A DNA stretch of 64,000 bases, from assembly GCA_948567375.1 (NCBI GenBank), contig OX419761.1, positions 45,732,243 to 45,796,242 on the forward strand, read 5' to 3'. Of the stretch, positions 22,169 through 34,872 are shown piece after piece (the first letter of the stretch is position 1; each line of letters opens with the position of its first letter). Source of the stretch: Lunularia cruciata (Eukaryota; Streptophyta; Marchantiopsida; Lunulariales; Lunulariaceae). The notes under the pieces were generated by a model. That model made no database searches. It saw nothing but the letters and a program-made list of their open reading frames with translations, and was not told the origin of the DNA. The position numbers and the translations under genes are program-made.

Positions 22169-25100
22169 TAAGCTCCCAAAGCTTGAGCTGAAATACGTCT
22201 TGCGCTGTTTATGCCTATCGATTTCAACCATACTCATCGACAGCAAGGACACAGCTTCTTGAACCATATGTAGTCTGTTAACTGAAGCTGTCTCATATTG
22301 TCTATGGCTTGCTTCAGGTATATTCGAAGGTTTGCTTCTGGATGCTAGGGGAGAGAGATTATTCACTTGTGGAGATGGCGGCCCATCTGTTCAAGACGGA
22401 CGCATCCCATTTGTTTTTGGTCCAACTTTGAGGGAGAGTTACGGGGAGAGTTACGAGTTACGAAGAGGGGACTGAAGATGTGAAATGTTGGGTGCAGCCC
22501 AATTGGCATCAAGATGCACTTAGAGTTTTCCTGCGGAAACACCTACCATAAGGAGGTGTCAGCCGAGTTTTTGGGTCTCCAGCCGCGCTCTCTCTGAAGA
22601 TGATAGTCCTACACATTCGTTTCATCACTGAAAACGAATCCAAGATGGTCATTGTCCCTCGTTTGAGAACCTGAGTTGTGAAATCAATTTAGGTCTTTCA
22701 ATAACGTGGAGACTTGAGGTTTTAAGCTTGATACATCAATAAGGTACATAGGTCTGTTCGCTGGATAGGAGAATAGCTGAGAAAGTTTGCTTAAAATGAA
22801 TCTGCCTAACTATGAGCTGTTCTATTTCAATAGGAATTCTTGGATATTTCTCCTCTCAAATGATGTCTATCTTGTGATATGATGACTCATCGATAAAGCT
22901 CGTGAAGAAACATGTACAATCGAAGCAAAATCCGAAATAAATTGAGTAAGGTGGGATATTTTTTCGAGCCTCTTATATTTTTATGGCCTCAGCAGCCTGC
23001 TAATAAGCTTAAATATTCCATCACTGAAATGTTTGGTCGCGTTGATCATATGTATGTCACGGGGAAAAAATCAGACATTTATATTTGTCTTAATCTCTGA
23101 AATCGATTTTCTTTAAGAAGTATAAATGGCATACCAAGATTGAACACTTGTTTTCTTGGTTGTTATATCTATTTGATAATATAAAACAAGTCAGGTTGTT
23201 TCGACTTTACATGGTGAATGAGAACAATAATCCATTTGATGTCAGTTTTCATATCCTCCTCTACACGGGAGATGTTGTTCTTGGGAGAGTATGGTTTAGA
23301 TGGTGGATGAGAACAATAAACCAACTTGATCTCAATTTCGACGTTCTCTTTCATATTGAAGATCTTTCTATTTGGGAGATGTGGTTGAAAATGAAAACAT
23401 TCATTCTAATTGATAATTATTCCCGATATTCTTTGGGTCCGAAAATGATTCCTTGGTCTATATTCATTAATATCTTTTTATTTCTTTTAATTATAGAATA
23501 AAATTTATGTTACTTGGTGATTTTATTCTTTTCCTTTATTATTAGCATTGTTATGTTGTGATAAATTTATTAAATTTATTAACTTTCTATAGAGAATTCA
23601 TGTTATAGAAACCTGAGTTTCCGCTTTTAATTAAAAATGCTCATAAAATCATTTTCTAGTTACACGTAAGCTCAATCCTTTGTGGGATTCATTCAAAACT
23701 ATGGCACTAATAGATACAACTACAATGCAGAATGAAAAACTGTATTTTAGTTCTGATGCATTGCAAGATGCACTTTGGCTTCTACCCCATGAGAATGACA
23801 AATGCATTCTGTTGGTACATGGACCAAAAGGTGTAGCATCTATGTATCAAAAGACATCCAAGCATGATTACCTTTCAACAGTTGCCTTTAATGGTAAAAC
23901 TCATAGAGGTTGATGAGTTGTTTAGATTAATCATTACACTCTTCACCAAAAGGAGATTCAATAATGTAATGAACAAAACCAGATGGATGGTCGCGACAAA
24001 GTAGAAACAAGCAGATCAGCTGACTACTCATAGCCATCATATGTGCAAAAGCATTTGTTATTAAAATTAATGACAGAAAAGAAGCAAATTCATATAACAT
24101 CACCAAGAAAGCCAAAGAAGATTTTAATAATCTTTATAAGGACTACATCAACTCAAATTATGGATGTCCAAAACACACAGATATTTGGAAGAAATATATA
24201 CTTTTAGAAACCTACCAATATATGAAAATTTTAAAATTCCAACAAAAGTTACTGTAAGTGTATTCCCACTTGAAAGTGAAACTATTTTAGATTCTTCAAG
24301 TTCTTCTAAATCTTTGGATTCTTGATTTCTTCATCAAGTTACCCATACTCATCAAGAATGACTCAACTAGAAGTTTCCAGTCATGATGAGATCTATAAGA
24401 TAAGAAAGAATTCTTAAATCAGATATCTTGCAAGACCAGTTGGAGAGAAGGAGATATTAACCTCAGCTTGTGATAGGATATAGATCATAATGACGATTGA
24501 TATTACGTTCTAGATCCTTTTTAGTGTACATTAACTTGTTCTCCAAAATGAATATGATTGAAGGATCCATGAGTGTATGGCTCAATCGGAGAAAATCTAT
24601 CAAGGGGAATGCATGGCTCACTTCTCGTCCAAAGATGTGGAATGAGGATTTGGAGCTTTTGGAAGTCGAACATTAGAGCATTTCAATAAGATCAAAAATT
24701 TGGTTGGACTTTTATCTATATATATATGTAAAGCTCATGAGATGCTTAAGAGAAGACTAAGTTTGTATATAACACAAAAATAGATATAGTACTACGATTT
24801 AGACAACAAGGGAAACAGACTGCTACCAAAGATATAGATAAAGATGAAGAACACCCATAATAGCCTATTCAAGAAAAAGAAGACAAATAGGAGAAGCTCT
24901 ACTCTAATTTACCTAATCTAGAAGGTTAGGAATATTAAAGTTAGAAGTGTGCCGGAAACTCAACCCCAAGAATGAATATTGAGTTGGGACTGCGTTTGTC
25001 CACAAAATTTGAGTAAGTGCTTGGAACTAGCTTAGAAAAAAAAAGTTTTGAGCAAAATAGTAGGTTTTTAAGTGGTCTAGAAATTGAGAGTTGAATATTA

Positions 25101-26594
25101 AGATAGCAAAAAAGTTTATTTTCTAAAAAAATAATTTCTAAGTGGTAAAACTAGCTTGTAAAATTGAGTTCTCACCTAATCAGTAGATTCTAAATGGCTT
25201 GCACTTTGAGTTTCCAACTAAGAAAACTGAATTACTTTATGTCCCATACAGAAAAGAAATTGAGGAGAACACAACGGTGATCGAAGGAAATAGGATTGAA
25301 TGAAGACTTGCCTATAAAGAAGGTAAAAAATTGATGAAAAAGCCGAGGAAGAGAAAAAGTTCAACGAGAAAATGGTGCAAGTAATGATCTTTGGTAACAA
25401 TGACGATGAAGTGCATGCTATTGCTAGACGAAGATCTATAACATATGAAGCACACAAAAGAAGTGAGAGAGAAGAAAGAGCAAAACGATTCCAACCAATT
25501 CAATCAACAAGGATCCAAAGTTAAAGTTTTATGAGACCAAGATGATGCATTATCTAGAGATAATGAAAAGGAAGTTGCAACTCTCCTGTCGACACAGCCT
25601 AGTCAAATTTCCTTAGTGTAATTGGAATTGGAGTTTGAAGTTAAATGGGAATTACAATTGTAGAGTTGATGCAAGAGGTTGAAGATGAGTTGCGAATAGA
25701 TGGTAAGATATACTACTGCTGCTTAATCAAGATTTTGAAAGGAGATTTGGAAGGAATACCTATATAGAACAAAAATAGCACATGACTTCTGAGAGAGTGG
25801 ATTAACTCTAGAAGATGATAAAGACACTCGAAACAAGATGTAAACAAGTTGAAAATTTATATATATGAACTCAGGGCTATTTAGGACTGCCAATAGAAAC
25901 AATGCTAAGTCTTTCTCCACCCAGAGGATATCTCTAGTGAACATTTGTGTGTGCACCATGTATTAGAAGGAAGAATAACTTTCTCCAACTTATACGGTTC
26001 TCAACCCTCGTGATCATATGTATAAATGACGTGCAACTCTATTTCCATATTTTTAGCTATCATTTAACTAAGCAAATTGCAATTCCACACACATTTAGTA
26101 TATACAGTCCTTTTTCATAATCTTCATATATGAAATTTCACTTTCCAAAAATTAATATGGTATATAGTAATTTAATACCACATTATATTCTAAGTATTTT
26201 CTTATGAAAAAAATCAATGCACTCAAAACCAATCTCCTGAATTACGTTTAGAATATTTTTCCAAAGATAGATGCTTAGATGGCATATACAAACGACCTAA
26301 AATGATTCCTTCCATTTGAAGCTATCTCTATATTGAAATCCATTATGTCAAGAGTCCTTGCTTGAAATCCTTGGAATGATTTAAATTACAACATACTTTC
26401 CTTGTATTTATAAATATTAAAATCGTTATATATATCATTGGAATTTAATATAGAGAAATAGACCATTCTAGAAGTTTAACACAAGGAAATTTATGGATTA
26501 TAGGTCTTTTTTATTGGGAAGACTACTCACTTAGGGGATCATTTTGGGACCGTCCAATGTAGGGAAGGGTGTAAGAAAACTAGGTGCAAAACTA
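22169..26594. other. Intergenic; AT-rich from about 22.7 kb
   Basis: No gene recognised. A diverged tandem duplication lies at about 23211-23340, where GATGAGAACAATAAACCAAC-like sequence occurs twice about 90 bp apart. The region 24.2-26.5 kb is purine-rich on the plus strand and resembles old retrotransposon debris, but I could identify no gag or pol motif. Confidence 0.4.
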
Positions 26595-27443
26595 CAAGGG
26601 AAACCAAGCGATAGAACTTACTTATGCAACACAGCCGTCTGGTTCAAACTAGGTTCTTTGTTTGAATTTTAATTAGATATATTATGGGGAAATATTATAT
26701 GTGAGTGGTGAGACTCCGTCCACAACTAAAAACAAAATGCATCAGGAGTGAGATGGATGTAAGGGGAAAAAGTTTCGTACTACAAGTAGCGTGAGTAAGA
26801 AGCCTTCCTAACAACGAGCGACAAGTTTCTGAATTCGTATTGAATGGCCATTGACTCCCATTAGAATTTAACTGCATGACTTGCAAATAGTAAAAGCAAC
26901 TGAATCCAAATAGAGACGTCCTAGCTTTTGACTTCAGGTCTTAGGATGTACAGTGATGTTTTTCTTATCTCTCTTATTTTGAAATTCAATAATGGATCAA
27001 AACTCCGGGAAGGGTGCAAAGCTACTAGTGGAGAGGAACCGAGAATTTTGATCCACTATTAGAGAGATAAGAAAAACATCACTGTACATCCTAAGACCTG
27101 AAGTCAGAAGCTAGGACGTCTCTATTCGGATTCAGTTGCTCTTACTATTTGCAAGTCATGCAGTTAAATTCTAATGGGAGTCAACGGCCATTCCATACGA
27201 ATTCAGAAACTTGTCACTCGTTATGAGGAAGGCTTCTTGCTCACGCTCCTTGTTGTACGAAACTTTTTTCCTCTTACATCCCTCTCAATCCTAATGCATT
27301 TTGTTGTTTAGTTGTGGACGGAGTCTCACCATTCACATATGATCTTTCCCCACAATATGTCCAATTTAAAGTTCAAACACAGAACCTAGTTTGAACCAGA
27401 CAGTTGTGTTACATCAGTAAGTTAGATCGCTTGGTTTCCCTTG
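26595..27443. repeat. Long inverted repeat: about 405-bp arms, 35-bp loop
   Basis: The left arm (26595-27005) and right arm (27041-27443) are reverse complements with about 90 percent identity by eye. Identity is highest next to the loop: about 60 bp from CTTATCTCTC to GAAGTCA are identical. The outer ends are CAAGGGAAACCAAGCGAT and its complement. No target-site duplication is visible at the ends, and neither arm has a convincing reading frame. It could be a foldback transposon, a MITE, an inverted duplication, or the source of a hairpin RNA processed to small RNAs. Confidence 0.95.
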
Positions 27444-27989
27444 TCATTGGTTATGTAATCGGATTAATGGAAGAATGTCTGCCGGCTTCAGATGAGTCCA
27501 ACACACAGAAGTTGCAGAATTTCATGCCCTCTTGAACTTATGTAGAATAGGGTCCAACTTGAGGACAATGAATGAAGGTCGGAATGAGAAAGTTAACCCA
27601 GTATCCAGAGCCTCGAAGACGACCATCACCTATTGCACTTGTCATAGTCAGCATCTCTTTGCATATGTCCGCAAAATACGAAGTGTTCTCAAGAGTGAGG
27701 TGGCATAAAGCCAACAACTGGAGTAAGCAAACATACAACTCGCTGCATAAACGACCAGGTGATAAACTATACCGTTGATCATAGAGTATGGTCATGCATC
27801 ACGGGGAGAAAAGTCTGTAAGAGTATGATAGTCTTCCTTGGAAATAGTTCCCATGTTTATCCGATAGTGATTTCGGCAATGAATGAAAGGACGAAAGGAG
27901 AAAAGAGAGTACTAAAAAGTTCTACCAAGTACTAAATTTTCTAGTTATGGATAGATCTGGGAACTACGAAGCAGGAACTGGACAAATCG
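27444..27989. other. Intergenic; nothing recognised
   Basis: Overlapping short frames occur on both strands (27538-27795) without conserved features. Confidence 0.4.
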
Positions 27990-28066
27990 AAAGAAAAACG
28001 AGACCCCATCAAGCCCTACAAGGAAAAGAGAAAGAGGGTAAAATGGGGCTAAGCCCCAATAGTATC
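27990..28066 (-). repeat. Double-hairpin dispersed repeat (D), minus-strand copy
   Basis: Read on the minus strand it gives CTATTGGGGCTTAGCCCC, ATTTTACCC, a T/C spacer and GGGCTTGATGGGGTCTC, like the copy at 13606-13706. The second hairpin is incomplete because the CCCATCC half is missing. Confidence 0.75.
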
Positions 28067-30564
28067 ACCAAATCGAAATACCAAACCATTTGTCTTTGAT
28101 GTTTCATAGCACATCACATTATCCATGATTTTATGGTGCCCGAAATTGATGTGCATGTGGATGCGAAGGATCCGCATATTCTGATCGTCAGTCCTCCATC
28201 GCGCCGAGGACTTTGTCCCTGGTCGGAGGTCGGTGGGAAACGCTGTTTGTTTGCTTATTGAGTTTGTTGTTCTCATCCTTTACCCAAATTGGAACTTCTC
28301 CTTTCAACGCTCATGAATGCTCGGTGCACTTTTTCCACGCTTTGTTTCACTATTAGACCGAAAATACCTAGATTCCTTTCGCAACACTTTTACCTTTCTC
28401 GAGTATCGAACTCCGTTTAAGCCTTTCATTTTCCTTACCACCTGGGTGACTCTAAGCAAATAGTCCTCGAAAACAAAAGGACTTGAAACAATCGGTTATT
28501 TCCATTCTTTTCACTCGTAAGTGCAGGTTACCATGATAGTCACCTCATTCTTATAGCAAGCTCAACCGTTGTTTAATTCATCTACGTACAGCTTAACTCG
28601 TCTTCGACTCTTCTTAAGTTGCATTCCTCTCTAGTTATATTCACTTCAAAGAGGATTAAAGTTTTCTGATCTACATACAAGATGAAGGTGACATCTATGC
28701 ATTAAGAATGTTCAATCCAAATTTCAAGTAGCTAAAAGTTTGAACTTTCCATTTGTAATATTGATCACATGTCCTCACTTTTTACCATCCCAACGAATGA
28801 AATTAATGAGACACACAACTTCAGAGTCTGATTTTCAGAACAAGTTTAGTCTCGATAATTGACATCCATAACCTTCAATGTTAATTTCAAAACTTTATAT
28901 ATTTATTATATTTGTATATTTGAAAAAAGATTGTATCAAGACATTAACCTCGAAACCTTCCAAATTTACGATCAGAAATTTCAATTTTGAATCACCATGA
29001 TTGACATGCTATTGTTCAATAAATAAAAACTGACTGTCTCTTGTTGAGTAAAAGAAGTGATATGTTCTAGAGAACATATCTTTCTATCGAGTTGTAGCTC
29101 ATCAAATATCCAAAAATTTGAACAAGTTTTATACTTTTCTCCAAATTTCATGATGTAAAACTAGACAAACACTCTTGTCTGATCTGCAAATTTATCCATT
29201 GTTCAATTGAAATAGCCGGTGAACAACCCTGCCCAAATTCTACGGTTTTCATCCATCAACATTTCTGCAATTTCGATTTCGAAGAGTTTTCTCAGCAACG
29301 GAGAAAGCGGAGCCGAAGACCCAGCGAGAAACCTACAATTTCGATCATGGGACCACGATTGGGTGCGAGGACGAGGATAGTAAAAAGAAAAGGACACTTC
29401 AAAAGCTTCACAACATTATCAGCAAAAAGTCAGGGTACGCCATCACCACCACTTATTCCAAATCTTAGAAAAGCTAGCATTTCTTGCTTTACTTCCAACT
29501 TATCCTGAATCACAGAATCACACAATCTTGAACGAGATTGTCTACTATGAAGACTGGATAATCGCGCAATATAACAGAGTCTTCCATTTAGAGTACCTAC
29601 TGACATTTGAAGTGATACGAAACGTGGTCTAAAGAAGAAAGGTCCTTGAGAAGGAGAAGATTTGATTCAGCTGCACTGTACTCTCATTCTGCAGCTGCCG
29701 AACGATAGAAGCTTCAACGACCTAGGTTTGGAATAACCACAGGCTCATGTCTCTTGAAATAAAGAACATCCCGGCCCTAATATCTAGGATTTGTTCCATT
29801 GGCAAGTTTGATGAGTACGGTTCCTATATCTCTATAGCTTCTACCAAGCCTACATCCTTGCACGCAGCATACCTCAAAATCAACACAGTCCATCCGATGA
29901 AACAGAGGAATCGTGAACAATCACCTCCTTGACAAGAAAGGATACGATCCTACAAGTATTTGTTGTTTGCATACAACCAAATCATTGCATGTCTGTAGCT
30001 TGATATATCTTTGCAGCAAACTAATTCTAAATGGCATCTGATTCCTCGAAGTTCCACCTTTGGTGCCGAACTTTGAGACAATATATATTTGCCAATATAT
30101 TGGAATAGCTGGACGACTGGACGTGTGTATGACGACAAGCAAGGTCCTAGAGCACATACGCACAGTTCTAATTGTGTTACAGGGACAGGCTACACGTGTT
30201 ATGTCCGTGAATATATATATATATATATCTCTCTGTAGGGTCTCGATACTCCTCGTGAGGTCAGTAAATAGTCAACCAATTTGGAAGTTCTTGCGTGTTT
30301 ATGTGGATCAGAATCTTCAGGAATTTCAGACTGTACCATGCACTGGATTTCCACAACAGACTATAAGCGCATTGGCGAACTAGGTCTTCAATACCACGTA
30401 TTACGTTTCCAAATCCTGTCGTTGCTTTTTGCATTATTTTAGCTTCTGCATAGTCTCGGGATCCTTGCAGGAATTAATCGCATGATAGTGCCCTCAGCTA
30501 GAGATACTCGAATTGTAGCATTTGGTGAAAATGACCAAGAGTTGGTTCTCAAGTACCGTAAGTT
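28067..30564. other. Intergenic; nothing recognised
   Basis: It has mixed composition, AT-rich around 28.6-29.2 kb. A (AT)9 microsatellite lies at 30211-30228. Short frames (29747-29932, 30060-30383) lack motifs. Confidence 0.4.
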
Positions 30565-30786
30565 CATGTGCTTCCTATTACGAAGCGGAAAATGAAAGGG
30601 GTAGATACCAAAGTTCCCCAAAGAATGGTCTGCGGGACACTACTCCTGCTCCACTAGATATATTAGATATAGGAAGAGAAAGGTATACAAGTTGTGAATT
30701 GAGTCTCTCTTCACCAAAAATGGTGACTAACCTTTCCTACAAACACTAGCTATGCGGAATATTAGCTTGTGATACTCTACCAACAC
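30565..30786 (-). mobile_element. LTR of Copia relic A1 (low-coordinate copy)
   Basis: The block from AAAGAATGGTCTGCGGGACA through to CTACCAACA (30778-30786) recurs at 34262-34430 and 39640-39849. On the minus strand it begins TGTTGGTAG, a normal TG start. A primer-binding-like motif (TTGGTATCTACCCC, minus strand) lies at its low-coordinate end, so that boundary is uncertain. Confidence 0.7.
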
Positions 30787-31144
30787 TCTCCATCAATCTA
30801 AAGTCAATATTTTGATGGTCCAGATGAGATCTGGATATTGAAATTTATCCCTAGGTAAAGCTTGGCTGAAAAAATCAACAACTTATTGATCCACTGTCAT
30901 ATAGAGCAGATCTATTCTCTAATCGATGCCTTCTCTCTAATAAGATGATAACGAACCACACTATGTTTTGTCCTCGTTTGAAATATTGGATTGCTAGCAA
31001 GTTTCTCCCTAATAAAATGATAATAAACCACGATATGTTCGGTCCTCGTTCGAAAATTGGATTGCTTGCAAGTTTAATATTGATATACAAGTATAAATTG
31101 TACGATCATGAAACATATATCTTACTATCTTATTATAAGGTGTG

Positions 31145-31345
31145 AAGCAAAATTGATTCAATTGTAGTATTAGGGGCGCCTATATACTTCGCTTCTGTTG
31201 ATGATAATTCAACAGTAGATTGTTTCTGTGATGAACAACTAATTGCAGACCTTCCAAGTTTAAAAACATAACCTGATGTCTATCTTCTATCCTGAGCACT
31301 TCCTGCACATCTTCTATCCACATCAGTAAAACCTTGTACAACTGG
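31145..31345 (-). pseudogene. Copia RNase H relic (element A1)
   Basis: The minus-strand frame reads GFTDVDRRCAGSAQDRR, a stop, then TSGYVFKLGRSAISCSSQKQ and ELSSTEAKYIG. This matches the Copia RNase H signature (GYTDADWAGS, DRRSTSGYVF, AISW, STEAEY). The first catalytic Asp of the TDAD motif and the Glu of STEA are kept. One in-frame stop breaks it. Confidence 0.85.
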
Positions 31346-31639
31346 TAACTTACCACTGAATAGTAAAGACCAAATTGAAAAGTAAATAACCATAGTATCA
31401 CCAAGTCTAAGTTGGTATAGCAAAAAGTCTGAACTAAAAACTTGAATTCCAATGGATAAGAGATAGGAATTATCTTGGCATTCCAAGCCCGTGGAGCTTG
31501 AATAAGTCCACAAAAAAGACTTTTTCAATAAAAAAAATTTGTTTGGATATCTTATATCTTCATATCCAAGTGGTTGGATCATGTAGAACTCCTCTTCCAA
31601 ATCTCCATTGAGGAATGTTGTTGAAGTCTGTCTGATGGA

Positions 31640-31990
31640 GCTTCCACTGGTTTAAGCTGACCAACCTTTAGAGTGCACAGATTGTTGACATCTTGGCAAT
31701 AGGGTTGAGTGTCTCCTCACAAGCAATTCCATATTGTTGTGAACAGCACTTTGCCACAAGTCTTGCCTTGTATCTTCTTGAAGAACCATAAAAAATTTGT
31801 TGATCTTAAAAAATCCACATGCAACATATTGCTTTTTACCTAGAGATAAATCCACAATTTCCATTATTTGCTGTTGATGTAGTGCTGCAACTTCAACCTC
31901 TATGTCTTGCACCCAATTTGTATGATGCATTGTCTCCTCAAGAGAATTTGGTTCTTCTTCTAGGATAACCTTCACCATAATATGCATGGT
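31640..31990 (-). pseudogene. Copia reverse transcriptase N-terminal relic (element A1)
   Basis: The minus-strand frame starts EEPNSLEETMHHTNWVQDIE and continues with EVAALHQQQ, IVDLSLGKK and GFFKIN. This corresponds to the start of Copia reverse transcriptase (EPxSFxEA, W, LPxGKK, WVFKIK). After about 110 codons the frame ends. The later RT segment at 31440-31600 (RAWNAKI, FKLLVQTFCY-like) is frameshifted. Confidence 0.8.
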
Positions 31991-32429
31991 GTTGGGCTAA
32001 AAACCTTTCAACTTGAAAATTTATAAATTTGACCTGTATACTTGTCCTTTTCTGACACATAAATTCAGGTTGGGAAGCACACTTGTAGCTTCTTGTAAAG
32101 GAATTGAAATGTTTGAACTACTTGGTTGATTGATCATTTTTCAAACAAAGGACTAATTATAAGTGGACAAAGGAAGGAGTAAATTTTCTACGAGAGACTT
32201 AGACTAAAGGTTTCTCAACAACTTTTCTTGACTAAGATTTATGAATGGATGAGTATAAGAGTGCTCAATAGAAATAGAAAGACCAGTGGCACTTGAGATA
32301 CTAGCTTGGAGAATAACAATACTAGTGGGAACAATGGAAGAGGTAGAGTGTTCTAAGAGTGGTACATCAAATGTGCAACTTGTAAGAGCCTGATATTAAG
32401 CTTTTCAATCCTGAAGTAAGACATCTCTA

Positions 32430-33200
32430 TTGATAATAAAAATCAGGATTATAATACCTAAATCCTTTTGAATTTGAGGCATATCCAAGAAAGACATTTT
32501 TTTGTGCTTTAGAATCTAAGTTTTACCTTTTTTCATCAAGAACATGAACAAAACAAATACGACCAAAAACCTTCAAATTTGATAGATCAGGATTCTTACA
32601 TCTAAGAGCTTGAAAAGGTATCATTTTATGCACCATCATGGTCAGAGATAGTTTCATCAAGTAAACTACACAATCAATTGTTTCTGTCCAATAGCACTTG
32701 GGCATTGCTTTCTTGTTGAGGATGGCTCTTCTAACTTTTTCAATATGTCAATTATCCAGCTTAGCAACTCTACTTTGTTGAGGTGTGTAGCTGCAAGTAA
32801 TTCTTTGCTTAATGCCTTGCTCATGTAGAAGACATCAAAATGATTTGAAAATAACTCTCCTCCTCCATCAGAACATAGACATAAGATATTATGACCATAT
32901 TGCTTCTCCACAAGTAGCTTGAGTATTTGGAAGACCAAAAGGATATCTTATTTTTCTTATAAAAAGTAGCTCAATGTAAATCTTGAAATGTTGTCAATAA
33001 GTGAGACAAAATATTTGGAACTTGATAAACTTATTTTAAGCAATCCATACATTGGCCTGTATTAATTTGAACACCTTGGTCCTTGTACTATGATGCTTGA
33101 AAGGTTGTATAGACTGCTTACCAAATTGACAAGCCTTACAAACCCCTATAGGCAAAGGGACCAAAACAGGTTAGAATACTTGTAACTAGATCTGATGTAG
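32430..33200 (-). pseudogene. Copia pre-integrase and integrase relic (element A1)
   Basis: Going down from 33160 on the minus strand, CKACQFGKQSIQPFKHH matches the pre-integrase zinc region. YFVSLIDNISRFTLSYFL is the integrase core start, and LCLCSDGGGELFSNHF is the second-Asp region. ECYWTE-like YWTETIDCVVYLMKLS, FQALRCKNPDLSNLKVFGR and NVFLGYASNSKGFRYYNPD are the C-terminal signature. Several stops and a frame change near 32705 interrupt it. Confidence 0.85.
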
Positions 33201-33329
33201 GAAGCATATTCAATCTTCAATGGATTATGTGACCCACTCTTTTATACATGTCTCCAAATTTAAAAGCGCAGTAGAGCCACAAATCATGTGAGTCATCATT
33301 AGTAGATGATCCTTGAGTAGAAATCCTTC

Positions 33330-34060
33330 TCTATATATTTATCTTGAGTAGATTTACCTGATCAAATATCAGCTTGTGACTTAAAATAATTCTTTTCATA
33401 ATGAGTCTTTGATTTGCTGTAGTTGCAAAACTTGTCCATCGTGGATGGACGTGCCTTTTGTTACTTGGTGTCTTTGTGAGGATTGATCTATTCTTATGGT
33501 ACCTCCAAGAAGTGAACCTCCATGACCTCAACCTCAACCTCAACCTCTCCCAACAAACAACACCCAATCTTGAGTAATAAGACCATTGCCACCACTTTGC
33601 AACCGCATCTCTTCAAAGGCCAACATCTAGATTAGCTTGTCAAATTGTGGTATAAGTATCTCTAGTAGCTATAGAGATCTCAACAGGTTTATACTCCTTT
33701 GGTAGACTTTGACTGGTATGTAGAATTAGATGCTTAACTTCAACCTTAATTCTGATGCTATTGAGTTGTTCAACCAAACCACAAATGTAATAAACATTAT
33801 CGAGGATGCTTAAATTTTCTTTCTTAACCTCCATTAATTATTGCTTCAATTGAAGCCGTCTTGCCTTTGTTCAATGAATGAAAAACATTTGCAAATATGC
33901 GACCCAAATCTCTTTGGGAATATCAACCTCTTGTATGTAACCAAACAATGATGGTAAAACAAACAAAGAAAATAGCACAAGGCTTGATTAGCACATACAT
34001 TGGGATATGAATGAGCATCAGGTGGACAAGCTTCAGACCCTTGTGACAAGATCAAATAAT
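33330..34060 (-). pseudogene. Copia gag relic (element A1)
   Basis: NLSILDNVYYICGLVEQLNS and QSLPKEYKPV match the UBN2-type gag (LxSLP). Further on, FCNYSKSKTHYEKNYFK resembles a zinc knuckle that has lost cysteines. Stops separate the parts. The homologous gag of element A2 lies at 41580-42061. Confidence 0.7.
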
Positions 34061-34261
34061 TCTTAGCCTTTCAAGAGGACAAACATTCTGTACTTCCATA
34101 CAGAATAATTTTTCTTTGTCAAGGCTAGCTCGTGATGCAATTGAAGTATCAAGTTTAGTATTCACAACGTAAATCAATCAAATCAAATCACTACTTAAGT
34201 AATCGAGACATTCTCACAAATTTGGACTCAAAGGGCTCTCACAAGCTCTCTTTTGCTCTCA

Positions 34262-34430
34262 TATATATCAGGGAGTGGAAATGAGAGGTTTAGATACCAA
34301 ATTTCACCAAAGAATGGTCTGCGGGACACTAGTCCTGCCCCAGTACATATAGAAACACAAAAATACAAGTTGTGAGTTGAGTCTCTTTTCACCATAAACT
34401 AAAATGTGGTGACTAAAGATTTAAACTTCC
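34262..34430 (-). mobile_element. Truncated LTR of Copia relic A1 (high-coordinate copy)
   Basis: It shares AAAGAATGGTCTGCGGGACA with 30613 and the sequence up to GTGGTGACTAAAGATT with 39777. It stops there, without the CTACCAACA end. The minus-strand motif TTGGTATCTAAACC (34287-34300) is placed like a primer-binding site for initiator-Met tRNA. The truncation lies about 290 bp before the TATA-like motif of the next gene. Confidence 0.65.
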
Positions 34431-34720
34431 CTAAGCCACGATAGAAGGAATAATCATCACCGGCATGTACGAATATCCATGTTCTAAAAGTCGAGGTAAC
34501 TGCAGAGACTGCGTCTATAGAGTATTATGGAAGCTAATGAGATCAGCAAATTATTTGAAATCACTGACACTGATAATGTCAACCGATATGTCTTTTTTTC
34601 CACGTTTCATGTTCGTGTCAGTTGGGAACTGCAACACATAACAGTTTTACTCAAAAGTGAAAGTAGAAGGGAAATGATTCCGCGGGGAGGGGAAGAGCAC
34701 AGTGTCTTCAAAGTCAGTGG

Positions 34721-34727
34721 TATAAAC
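34721..34727 (+). promoter_or_regulatory. TATA-like box of the storage-protein-like gene
   Basis: TATAAAC lies 146 bp before the ATG at 34873, allowing a leader of about 120 bases. It is the only good TATA motif in the 400 bp upstream. The frame 34527-34853 that runs over it is taken as non-coding. Confidence 0.5.
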
Positions 34728-34872
34728 AGAGTGAATCATATATCTGAGTCATCTCAGCTGGTCCCAGTTTCTTTGCAAATTGAAGGCCGATTGATCTGGG
34801 CACAGCATCCCCGAGCCTTATCAATCGAGTTGATTAATTTGAAGATCAGTTGATCAAGCTCTGCAACCGAAG

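Larger units (their letters stand above)
30787..34261 (-). mobile_element. Copia retrotransposon relic A1, internal region
   Basis: Read on the minus strand from high to low coordinates it carries gag, a pre-integrase and integrase region, part of the reverse transcriptase and RNase H. This is the Copia order, flanked by related LTRs. Every domain has stops or frame changes, the protease is not readable, and the centre of the reverse transcriptase, with the YVDD motif, is missing. A 72-bp direct duplication (about 30940-31080) lies between RNase H and the LTR. It is not autonomous. Confidence 0.85.

Noticed and set aside
34527-34853. 108-codon plus-strand frame just upstream of the storage-protein-like gene
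   Set aside because: It runs across the TATA-like box and ends 19 bp before the real start codon. No signal peptide or motif, so taken as promoter and leader.
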